NCBI RefSeq assembly: GCF_001280595.1
Contig: NZ_LITU01000083.1
Location: forward strand, 261,473-325,472
Source: Paenibacillus xylanivorans
GTDB taxonomy: Bacteria > Bacillota > Bacilli > Paenibacillales > Paenibacillaceae
Direction of reading: 5' to 3'
Length of the DNA stretch: 64,000 nucleotides
The notes below the pieces were generated by a model. It ran no database searches, was not told where the DNA came from, and worked only from the letters and a program-made list of their open reading frames with translations. Position numbers and translations under genes: made by a program. Below, one piece after another: positions 43,782 through 50,813 of the stretch (positions are counted from its first letter, which is position 1; the number at the start of each line of letters is the position of its first letter).

Positions 43782-44270
43782 ATGATGGATGGGCAATATG
43801 ACACAATTGTTATTGGTGTACTTGCTGTCTGCTTGATCTTGTGGCTGTTTTTTGGCTTGCGGAATTGGGTTAACCGACCCATTCCGGTAAGCTTGTCGGG
43901 GATGCAATTGAATTCAGAAATTCAGGATTCACCAGCAGTGGATCTGCTTGAAGCAGAAGGATATGAAGTCATCGGAGGTAAAATGAAGGTTCCACTTGCC
44001 TTTGAAGCAGATGAATCTGTTTATTACAGCAGGCTGTTCATTGATTATGTAGCAGAGCGTAATGATGAGAGATATCTGGTGAAGACGTCCCGTCGCAGGC
44101 AACCTCTTGAACTTACTGGACCAGCCCTGCGAGATCGATTCCTGTATTATTTATTGTTATATCCCGGCTGTGAAGGGTTGCTGTATGTGGATATGGAGGA
44201 ATCGGATATCAAGATCATCAAGCTCATGGATTATCAGGAAGACGTATACGATGGAGATGATCTGGACTAA
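43782..44270 (+). CDS. Conserved membrane-anchored protein of unknown function
   Basis: Protein of 162 aa with one N-terminal membrane helix (about residues 8-26: TIVIGVLAVCLILWLFFGL) and a cytoplasmic or external alpha/beta domain containing LLEAEGYEVIGGKMKVPLAF and FLYYLLLYPGCEGLLYVD. I do not recognise a named domain; the domain could be nuclease-like but no catalytic set is obvious. ATG 43782 or 43785 after GAGGTGAG. It stands between yqxC and argR, a place without this gene in B. subtilis. Confidence 0.8.
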   Translation: MMDGQYDTIVIGVLAVCLILWLFFGLRNWVNRPIPVSLSGMQLNSEIQDSPAVDLLEAEGYEVIGGKMKVPLAFEADESVYYSRLFIDYVAERNDERYLVKTSRRRQPLELTGPALRDRFLYYLLLYPGCEGLLYVDMEESDIKIIKLMDYQEDVYDGDDLD

Positions 44271-44400
44271 GGGTATTTATGGAACCCGGAAGTTGTTTAT
44301 ATAACGAATAAAGAATAACTAATTACAGCATGGCAAAGTTTACGAAAAATAGAATTTGCCGTCTTATTGCAAAACATTGAACTTTTAACTGGAGGCATGT

Positions 44401-44850
44401 ATGAAAGGACAACGACATATTAAGATACGTGAAATCATTAGTCAAAATGAAATTGAAACCCAGGATGATCTGGTTGAAGCATTGCGTAAATCCGGATTTC
44501 AGGTGACCCAAGCCACAGTATCTCGGGATATCAAGGAACTACTTTTAATCAAGATCCCGATGGATGATGGACGATACAAGTATTCGCTGCCTACAGACCA
44601 ACGATATAATCCGATTCAGAAATTGAAACGTGCTCTCGTTGATAACTTCTTACACATTGATCATACAAACAATCTGGTCGTAATGAAGTGTTTGCCTGGC
44701 ACAGCTAACTCCATTGCTGCTTTGCTCGATAATATCGAGTGGAATGAAGTGATGGGCACAATCTGTGGAGATGATACCATACTCATCATTTGCCGGACGG
44801 AAAGTAACAGCGTGACCGTTATTGAGCGGATTATGGGTTATATTTCCTAG
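44401..44850 (+). CDS. argR: Arginine repressor ArgR/AhrC
   Basis: Arginine-dependent regulator of arginine synthesis and breakdown, 149 aa. Seen: an N-terminal winged helix (HIKIREIISQNEIETQDDLV ... TQATVSRDIKELLLIK) and the C-terminal hexamer/arginine-binding domain with CLPGTANSIAALLDN and GTICGDDTILIICR. GGAGGC lies close to the ATG. Gene order argR-recN is as in B. subtilis (ahrC-recN). Confidence 0.97.
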   Translation: MKGQRHIKIREIISQNEIETQDDLVEALRKSGFQVTQATVSRDIKELLLIKIPMDDGRYKYSLPTDQRYNPIQKLKRALVDNFLHIDHTNNLVVMKCLPGTANSIAALLDNIEWNEVMGTICGDDTILIICRTESNSVTVIERIMGYIS

Positions 44851-44907
44851 AATATAATGGTTCAAAAACATAATTTCTGAGTGAGTCATCCGGAGGTGTT
44901 TTTACAG

Positions 44908-46626
44908 ATGTTAGTTACATTATCGATTCGTAATCTGGCTGTTGTAGAAGAAGTTGATGTAGTTTTCCACCCTGGATTTCATGTATTGTCTGGTGAAACA
45001 GGAGCGGGTAAATCAATCATTATTGATGCTCTGGGTTTAATTGCAGGTGGACGAAGCTCTGCCGATCTGATCCGCTATGGATGTGAGAAGGCCGAGATGG
45101 AGGCTCTGTTCGAAATGGAGCCAAGCCACCCCGTATGGGAGACGCTGGAGAAGCTTGGCATCCATTGTGAGCCTGAAGAGCATCTGGTGATCCGTCGTGA
45201 ATTGAATACCCAAGGTAAAAGTACCTCTCGTATTAACGGTCAATTGGTCAATTTGACGATGCTCCGTGAAGTCGGAGAGAAATTAATTAATATTCATGGG
45301 CAGCATGAGCATCAAAGTTTGTTACGTGCAGAGAGTCATCTGGGGCTTCTGGATACATACGGGGCAGCAATTATCGGTCCAGTCAAAGCGGAGTATCAGG
45401 AACGCTACAGTAAATTTATTACTGCGGAAAAAGAACTGCGTGCGCTTCAGGAATCCAGTCAACGTGCGTATCAATTGCTGGACATGTACCGCTTTCAGCT
45501 TGAAGAGATTGCAGCTGCTTCTTTAACGCAGGGTGAGGATGAATTACTCGGAGAAGAACGGGTCAAACTATCCCATAGTGAGAAAATGATGGACAGTGTT
45601 GCTGGTGCATATGATCTGCTTAGCGGTCAACGTGGGTTAGAAGCTGTGAGTATTGCTCTGTCACGCATTGAAGATATATCGGGCTATGATAGCAAAGGGC
45701 TACAGCCTATTGTTGAACAGCTCCAGTCTGCATTTTATCAGCTGGAAGACGCGACGTTTCAGCTGCGTGATTATCGGGAAAAGATCGAATTTAACCCGGG
45801 TAGATTGGAAGAAGTGGAACAGCGACTGAATCTGATTTCTGGCCTCAGACGGAAATACGGCGATAGTGTGGAACTTATTTTGAATTATTATGAACAAATT
45901 AGCCATGAAACCGACCAGTTGGAGAACAAGGATGAACGTCTGGAGAAGCTACGAAATGAACGTGACAAATTGCTCAAATTGGTCATGGAGTCTGCCGAGG
46001 AGCTCAGTCGGGTTCGTAAACAATGTGCAGAGGAACTTGCAGCACAGGTGGAAAGTGAGCTGAAGGATCTCCAGATGGAGAGAACGACGTTAAGAGTTCA
46101 GATTACTCCTTTTGAAGATTCAAAAGGGATTGAATGGAATGGGCGTCGCATTCGTCTTACGCGTCAGGGTGCAGATAATGCGGAATTCCTGATTTCTCCG
46201 AACCCAGGTGAGCCTTTACGTCCGCTCGGCAAAATTGCTTCCGGTGGTGAGTTGTCCCGAATGATGTTGGCGATGAAGAGTATATTCGCACGTCATGACC
46301 GGATTCCGGTGTTGATCTTTGACGAGGTGGATACGGGGGTAAGCGGAAGAGCAGCACAATCCATTGCGGAGAAATTATATCGTCTGTCCTCCACTTGCCA
46401 AGTTTTCTCTATTACTCACTTACCACAGGTTGCTTGTATGGCGGATCATCAGTATCTCATCGAAAAGCATGTTTATGACGGGCGCACGATGACACAAGTG
46501 GAATCGCTGTCAGACGAAGGCAGAGTGAAGGAATTGGCACGAATGCTGGGCGGTGTGGAAATTACAGAAAAAACGCTGCATCATGCACAGGAAATGCTGA
46601 ATTTGGCGGAAGCCAAAAAAGGGTGA
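44908..46626 (+). CDS. recN: DNA repair protein RecN
   Basis: SMC-like ATPase for double-strand-break repair, 572 aa. Seen: Walker A GETGAGKSIIIDAL near residue 30, RINGQLVNLTMLREVGE, INIHGQHEHQSLL, two coiled-coil arms at about 150-350, the signature ASGGELSRMMLAMK, and Walker B VLIFDEVDTGVSGRAA. ATG 44908 stands 10 bases after GGAGGTG; a longer frame from 44881 is less likely. Confidence 0.97.
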   Translation: MLVTLSIRNLAVVEEVDVVFHPGFHVLSGETGAGKSIIIDALGLIAGGRSSADLIRYGCEKAEMEALFEMEPSHPVWETLEKLGIHCEPEEHLVIRRELNTQGKSTSRINGQLVNLTMLREVGEKLINIHGQHEHQSLLRAESHLGLLDTYGAAIIGPVKAEYQERYSKFITAEKELRALQESSQRAYQLLDMYRFQLEEIAAASLTQGEDELLGEERVKLSHSEKMMDSVAGAYDLLSGQRGLEAVSIALSRIEDISGYDSKGLQPIVEQLQSAFYQLEDATFQLRDYREKIEFNPGRLEEVEQRLNLISGLRRKYGDSVELILNYYEQISHETDQLENKDERLEKLRNERDKLLKLVMESAEELSRVRKQCAEELAAQVESELKDLQMERTTLRVQITPFEDSKGIEWNGRRIRLTRQGADNAEFLISPNPGEPLRPLGKIASGGELSRMMLAMKSIFARHDRIPVLIFDEVDTGVSGRAAQSIAEKLYRLSSTCQVFSITHLPQVACMADHQYLIEKHVYDGRTMTQVESLSDEGRVKELARMLGGVEITEKTLHHAQEMLNLAEAKKG

Positions 46627-46746
46627 AACGAGCGGCTGGCGTAATGATTGACAGTAATAAAAGCCTGGGGGCGAGGTTATCTTATAGGTACGCAATTGGC
46701 GACCACCTTTCGTCAAGCGAAAGAAGCAAAGGGAGTGTGACAGCCA

Positions 46747-48078
46747 TTGAATTCCCCCCTCAGGAAGAAATTGCTAGGTCTTTTATTTGCCTTCTTTCTA
46801 TGTGTGATCAGCCAGGCCATTCAGCCTGTGCAAAGTTATGCTTCATTGCCTGATGAACTCCAGGTATTTGCAGGCAGGCAGGCTGACGTTCATCTCGCTG
46901 TACCGGCTGCTTCAAGCGCTGTTGTGGATCGTCCTGACATCGTCGGTTTTGATGGAAAGGAAACTACGGTTCACGTAACGAAGCAACAACCTTTGCATCT
47001 TCATCCCCAACAAACGGGACATGCCAAATTAACGTTGAAGTTGTGGGGCAAAATTCCGGTAAAAACGGTTAACGTAAACGTGATTCCGGATTTGCGTGTA
47101 GTACCCGGGGGTCAAACCATTGGCGTCAAAGTAAAATCTGCAGGTATTCTGGTTGTAGGGCACCATCTGGTTCGTTCTGGACAAGATGAACGTGTATCCC
47201 CTGGAGAATCAGCAGGCATCAAGCTTGGGGATCTGATTACCCATATGGACGGTAAACGTCTTGATGGTGTAACGGGTGTAGCTGAAGCTGTTGAGCATGC
47301 AGGCAAGAGCAAAAAAGGAATTGATGTCGTGTTAAAACGTGGCAAAGAAACCGTTAAGACGCGTTTGACACCAGCTTATGATGCCGAAGACAAAGCCTGG
47401 AGGCTTGGATTGTACATTCGTGACTCCGCTGCTGGTGTAGGGACATTAACCTTCTACGCTCCCGATCAGGGTGTATATGGCGCTCTGGGACATGTCATTA
47501 CGGATATGAATACGCAGACCTCCATCGTTGTTGGTAGTGGTCAGATCGTTCAGTCCAATGTAACGTCGATCTCCAAGAGTGAATCCGGTGATCCGGGTGA
47601 AAAACGAGCTCATTTCCTGAAAGAAAGCAAAATTTTAGGCAATATTGAACGCAATACGGCTTTTGGTATCTTTGGTAAAATGTCCGGTAATCCTGAACAT
47701 AGTTTGTATTCGAAAGGCATTCCCATTGCTTTCTCCCATGAAGTAAAAGAAGGCCCTGCAGAAATTCTCACTGTCGTTGAGGGACAGCAAGTGGAACGTT
47801 TCGCGATTGATATTGTTCACGTTGCAGACCAATCCGAACCAGCAACCAAAGGTCTGGTGCTTCGTATCACAGATCCGAAGCTTCTGGATAAGACCGGAGG
47901 CATTGTACAAGGCATGAGTGGCAGCCCAATTGTGCAAAATGGAAAATTGATTGGTGCCGTGACCCATGTGTTCGTCAATGATCCGAAATCAGGTTATGGC
48001 TGCTTCATTGAATGGATGTTACAGGATGCAGGAGTCATGATGAAAAAGGATAATGCAAAAAACCTTAAGGCGGGTTAA
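46747..48078 (+). CDS. spoIVB: SpoIVB serine peptidase
   Basis: Forespore signalling protease (S55) that triggers pro-sigmaK processing by cleaving SpoIVFA. 443 aa. Seen: an N-terminal helix (about residues 8-27), a PDZ domain around GIKLGDLITHMDGKRLDG, and the peptidase with ALGHVITD (catalytic His), the nucleophile loop GMSGSPIVQNGKLIGAVTHVF with the Ser, and FVNDPKSGYGCFIEW. TTG start behind AAGGGAGTGTGAC. Its last codons form the left arm of the terminator. Confidence 0.96.
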   Translation: MNSPLRKKLLGLLFAFFLCVISQAIQPVQSYASLPDELQVFAGRQADVHLAVPAASSAVVDRPDIVGFDGKETTVHVTKQQPLHLHPQQTGHAKLTLKLWGKIPVKTVNVNVIPDLRVVPGGQTIGVKVKSAGILVVGHHLVRSGQDERVSPGESAGIKLGDLITHMDGKRLDGVTGVAEAVEHAGKSKKGIDVVLKRGKETVKTRLTPAYDAEDKAWRLGLYIRDSAAGVGTLTFYAPDQGVYGALGHVITDMNTQTSIVVGSGQIVQSNVTSISKSESGDPGEKRAHFLKESKILGNIERNTAFGIFGKMSGNPEHSLYSKGIPIAFSHEVKEGPAEILTVVEGQQVERFAIDIVHVADQSEPATKGLVLRITDPKLLDKTGGIVQGMSGSPIVQNGKLIGAVTHVFVNDPKSGYGCFIEWMLQDAGVMMKKDNAKNLKAG

Positions 48079-48097
48079 CCTCCTTAAGGTTTTTTTG
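48061..48097 (+). terminator. Terminator overlapping the end of spoIVB
   Basis: AACCTTAAGG (in the last codons of spoIVB) and CCTTAAGGTT form a perfect 10-base stem, with a T-run. A 0A box starts in the T-run. Confidence 0.92.
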
Positions 48098-48102
48098 TCG
48101 AA
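48094..48102 (+). promoter_or_regulatory. Spo0A box 1
   Basis: TTTGTCGAA, a full match to the 0A-box core TGTCGAA with its preceding TT. Confidence 0.65.
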
Positions 48103-48178
48103 TGGAAACATATAATATCAGATAATGAAATAAATTATTTATTATATAGCAACGAGAAAAAAAAATAAAGAAAAATAA

Positions 48179-48187
48179 TTTTCGACA
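48179..48187 (-). promoter_or_regulatory. Spo0A box 2, reverse strand
   Basis: TTTTCGACA, the reverse complement of TGTCGAAAA, a good 0A box on the minus strand. Confidence 0.6.
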
Positions 48188-48188
48188 G

Positions 48189-48218
48189 AAGGAATTTCCT
48201 CCCCTGTGTCGAAAATTT
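48189..48218 (+). promoter_or_regulatory. Candidate sigmaH promoter of spo0A with 0A box 3
   Basis: AAGGAATTT (-35 like), about 12 bases, then GTCGAAAAT (-10 like), resembling the sigmaH pattern. The -10 contains TGTCGAA (48207-48213), a third 0A box. Autoregulation through sigmaH and 0A boxes is known for spo0A in Bacillus; here it is read from motifs only. Confidence 0.55.
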
Positions 48219-48270
48219 AACCTGTAAGGAAATGTACGAAACGATGTTTAAATTAAAGGAGGATACCGTT

Positions 48271-49080
48271 TTGCAAAAAATTGAGGTATTGCTGGCTGAT
48301 GATAATCGTGAATTTACGAATTTGCTTGCCGAATATATATCCGAACAGGAAGATATGGAAGTAACTGGAATTGCTTACAATGGAGAAGAAGTGCTGCAGT
48401 TGCTGGAGCAGACTCGCGATGTACCGGATGTACTGATTTTGGATATTATTATGCCTCACCTGGACGGACTTGGTGTACTGGAGCGTCTGCGCAACCTGAA
48501 CCTGTCTCCACAGCCCAAAGTCATTATGCTTACGGCTTTTGGACAAGAGAATATCACACAGCGTGCCGTGCAACTCGGAGCTTCTTATTACATCCTGAAA
48601 CCGTTTGACATGGAAGTACTCGCGAATCGTGTACGTCAACTGGTTGGCACGCAAACCACGATTTCCACAGGCGGCGGTTCATCGATGTTTATTAACAAGT
48701 CTAATGTGGTGCCGATGGGCAAACACAAAAATTTGGATGCAAGTATCACGTCCATCATACATGAAATCGGCGTTCCTGCGCATATTAAAGGATATCAGTA
48801 TTTGCGTGAAGCCATCACGATGGTGTATAACAATATCGAAATTTTGGGTGCCATCACCAAAACATTGTATCCAGCCATTGCCGAAAAGTTCAAAACAACG
48901 CCGTCTCGCGTCGAAAGAGCCATTCGTCATGCTATCGAAGTGGCTTGGACACGTGGTAACATCGACAGCATCAGCCACCTGTTTGGTTATACCATCAATA
49001 TCAGCAAGTCGAAACCGACGAACTCTGAGTTCATCGCGATGGTCGCTGACAAGCTTAGAATTGAGCATAAGGTGTCCTGA
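48271..49080 (+). CDS. spo0A: Sporulation master regulator Spo0A
   Basis: Phosphorelay response regulator that starts sporulation. 269 aa. Seen: a receiver domain with ADDNREFTNLLAEYI and the phospho-acceptor Asp in VLILDIIMPHLDGLGV, LTAFGQENI, then the C-terminal effector with DASITSIIHEIGVPAHIKGYQYLREAI and SRVERAIRHAIEVAWTRGN, the recognition helix region. TTG 48271 follows AAAGGAGG by 8 bases and fits the B. subtilis N-terminus. The longer frame from 48232 is not used. Confidence 0.97.
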   Translation: MQKIEVLLADDNREFTNLLAEYISEQEDMEVTGIAYNGEEVLQLLEQTRDVPDVLILDIIMPHLDGLGVLERLRNLNLSPQPKVIMLTAFGQENITQRAVQLGASYYILKPFDMEVLANRVRQLVGTQTTISTGGGSSMFINKSNVVPMGKHKNLDASITSIIHEIGVPAHIKGYQYLREAITMVYNNIEILGAITKTLYPAIAEKFKTTPSRVERAIRHAIEVAWTRGNIDSISHLFGYTINISKSKPTNSEFIAMVADKLRIEHKVS

Positions 49081-49156
49081 AAGGATCAGGAATGAACAAT
49101 TCTTGATTATGAGCAGATTGAACTTTATGATTTAACATAAATAATGCAACCTAAAG

Positions 49157-49202
49157 AACCGTTACAATCCGGCTTAAATAGCCTTTTTGTAACGGTTTTT
49201 TA
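49157..49202 (+). terminator. Intrinsic terminator after spo0A
   Basis: AACCGTTACAA and TTGTAACGGTT, perfect 11-base arms, with a T-run. Confidence 0.9.
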
Positions 49203-49280
49203 TACATGTAGGAGGCGTTTACAACCTTACTCCTGTTATAATGAAATAAATTTTAATGCTTTAAAAGAAGTGCAAAGGAG

Positions 49281-49781
49281 ATGGATCTACTGAATAAAAC
49301 TGAAATTTCACAACTAATCTTTCCTAAGTATCTTGAAGCAGGTAATTTGATGAGTTATTTTGGTCAAGAAATAGTTCATATTGATAATTTAAAAAAATAT
49401 TCAGATGAGCAATGGTTAAGTAAGAGTGAAGAAGTACTAACTTTTGATTTTGATGGCTGGTCAGCGAATGTCACTTTTACTAAAAACGGTTCTTATCATA
49501 GTGACAGCTTAGATTTCTTCTTTTCTACAAATGATGCTAATAAGTATACTATTGGACTTTATGAAGATCTGCAGCGCTTCATTCTTAGCAGTGGAATAAA
49601 TGTGAACCAATTTGTTTCCGACAATGAGCTCGTATTTTTGTTCAAGAACGCAGCCAGTGCTCATTATTTGTTACAGAATGATCGTTATGTGCTTCGAAAG
49701 CTGTCGGGAGCTTTTTTAGATTATGCTCAGACATATGCCTACTATAAAAAAATATATGGTGAATCAACATCCATTTTTTAA
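49281..49781 (+). CDS. AT-rich orphan gene after spo0A
   Basis: Protein of 166 aa with no domain I can name. Seen: an acidic, aromatic-rich sequence (FDFDGWSANVTFTKNG; YEDLQRFILSSG), no signal peptide and no membrane helix. Two 60-base stretches counted by eye are about 25-30% G+C, clearly lower than the flanking genes, which suggests recent transfer. Size and style recall immunity or antitoxin-like proteins, but that is only a guess. AAAGGAG abuts the ATG, so CTG 49290 is a possible but unusual alternative start. Confidence 0.65.
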   Translation: MDLLNKTEISQLIFPKYLEAGNLMSYFGQEIVHIDNLKKYSDEQWLSKSEEVLTFDFDGWSANVTFTKNGSYHSDSLDFFFSTNDANKYTIGLYEDLQRFILSSGINVNQFVSDNELVFLFKNAASAHYLLQNDRYVLRKLSGAFLDYAQTYAYYKKIYGESTSIF

Positions 49782-49817
49782 TATGGTCTGAAACTACATA
49801 TCACCTCTGTCACCTGT

Positions 49818-50618
49818 TCAAACCCGAATGTCGAGCGATGTAAAGGATGGGGCAGGGGATGCATTTGATTGCGTATCTTGAACTTTTCCTGGGTCTTTAT
49901 CATTCTGTGTAGCATTGGAAATCTTCGATTTATTTTCAGCTTTATTTCCCTCAACGACTTCCTGATTTTCCTTTTCCGCAGAGGATGAAGGTGCAGGAGA
50001 CGAAACGGATTCTTTTGGTGTAGGCTGATGTATCTCTTTCATCAAATCTCCAATTTTCTGACCTACTTTACTCATTTGGGAGCTGATGTTCTGCACGATT
50101 TCTCTTTTTTTCTGGAATACCGTACGTTCAGCATTCTCAAGCATCATCGATTTTCCAGCTCCAGCATTAATATCCAGAACCAGTCGGTCAAACTTGGTTT
50201 CCCCTTCAATGGTCTGAATGGAGCTGTTCATGCGATCTCGCAAACCGACCAGTTTACCTAACTGATCATAAGTCTGACTGTGCTTAATTAGATGGTCCAT
50301 TGATGGGGTTTGAGCTTCGTCATTGCGCTGAGGCTGTTGTTCTTTGGCCTTCTCAGGCTGTTTTAATTTGTTCTTTTCCTCCATTTCCTCTGCTTTGATC
50401 TGGGCGATCTGCGTGTCGATTTGCGTAATGGAGCTCGTTAATGATTTGATTCTTGCAGCTTTGGTTTTGGTGTCCAGTTCATCATTGGATTTTACAGCTT
50501 GTACTTCTTCATTAAGCCTAACCTTCTGCTGCATAAGTCCCTGAATTTCCTTATCTCTACTGGAGACTTGGCTCCCGGGGGTGAAGCTGCTTTTGGAGGC
50601 GGGTGAAATTGGATTCAT
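49818..50618 (-). CDS. FlxA-like coiled-coil protein
   Basis: Protein of 266 aa. Seen: an N-terminal coiled coil at about residues 20-85 (SRDKEIQGLMQQKVRLNEEVQ ... KSLTSSITQIDTQIAQIKAEE) like FlxA-family proteins, a Gln/Lys/Pro-rich spacer, a second helical part at about 110-195, and a Ser/Pro/Asn/Gln-rich low-complexity tail. No catalytic motif. Function unknown; FlxA-like proteins are mostly uncharacterised. It converges with the AT-rich orphan gene and is divergent from the iron module. Confidence 0.75.
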   Translation of the reverse strand: MNPISPASKSSFTPGSQVSSRDKEIQGLMQQKVRLNEEVQAVKSNDELDTKTKAARIKSLTSSITQIDTQIAQIKAEEMEEKNKLKQPEKAKEQQPQRNDEAQTPSMDHLIKHSQTYDQLGKLVGLRDRMNSSIQTIEGETKFDRLVLDINAGAGKSMMLENAERTVFQKKREIVQNISSQMSKVGQKIGDLMKEIHQPTPKESVSSPAPSSSAEKENQEVVEGNKAENKSKISNATQNDKDPGKVQDTQSNASPAPSFTSLDIRV

Positions 50619-50746
50619 GGTCTTTTCCCCTTCTTCGTTATATCGTGGATCTACTTACATATATCGGATGTTACGAGAAGTAAGTGAAGATACGCTGGCT
50701 AATAAGTTCACTTTCACTTGTGTGTTGCTTACTTGCTAATAATGAT

Positions 50747-50761
50747 TGATAATGGTTATCA
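50747..50761 (+). promoter_or_regulatory. Fur box 1, before the first AraC-SBP gene
   Basis: TGATAATGGTTATCA matches the 7-1-7 Fur operator TGATAATNATTATCA at 14 of 15 positions. It lies 53 bases before the chosen start. Confidence 0.75.
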
Positions 50762-50813
50762 ATGAGTGAAGGACTGTTTAGTCAATCTTTTTAGACGGAG
50801 TTGGGTTAATGAA

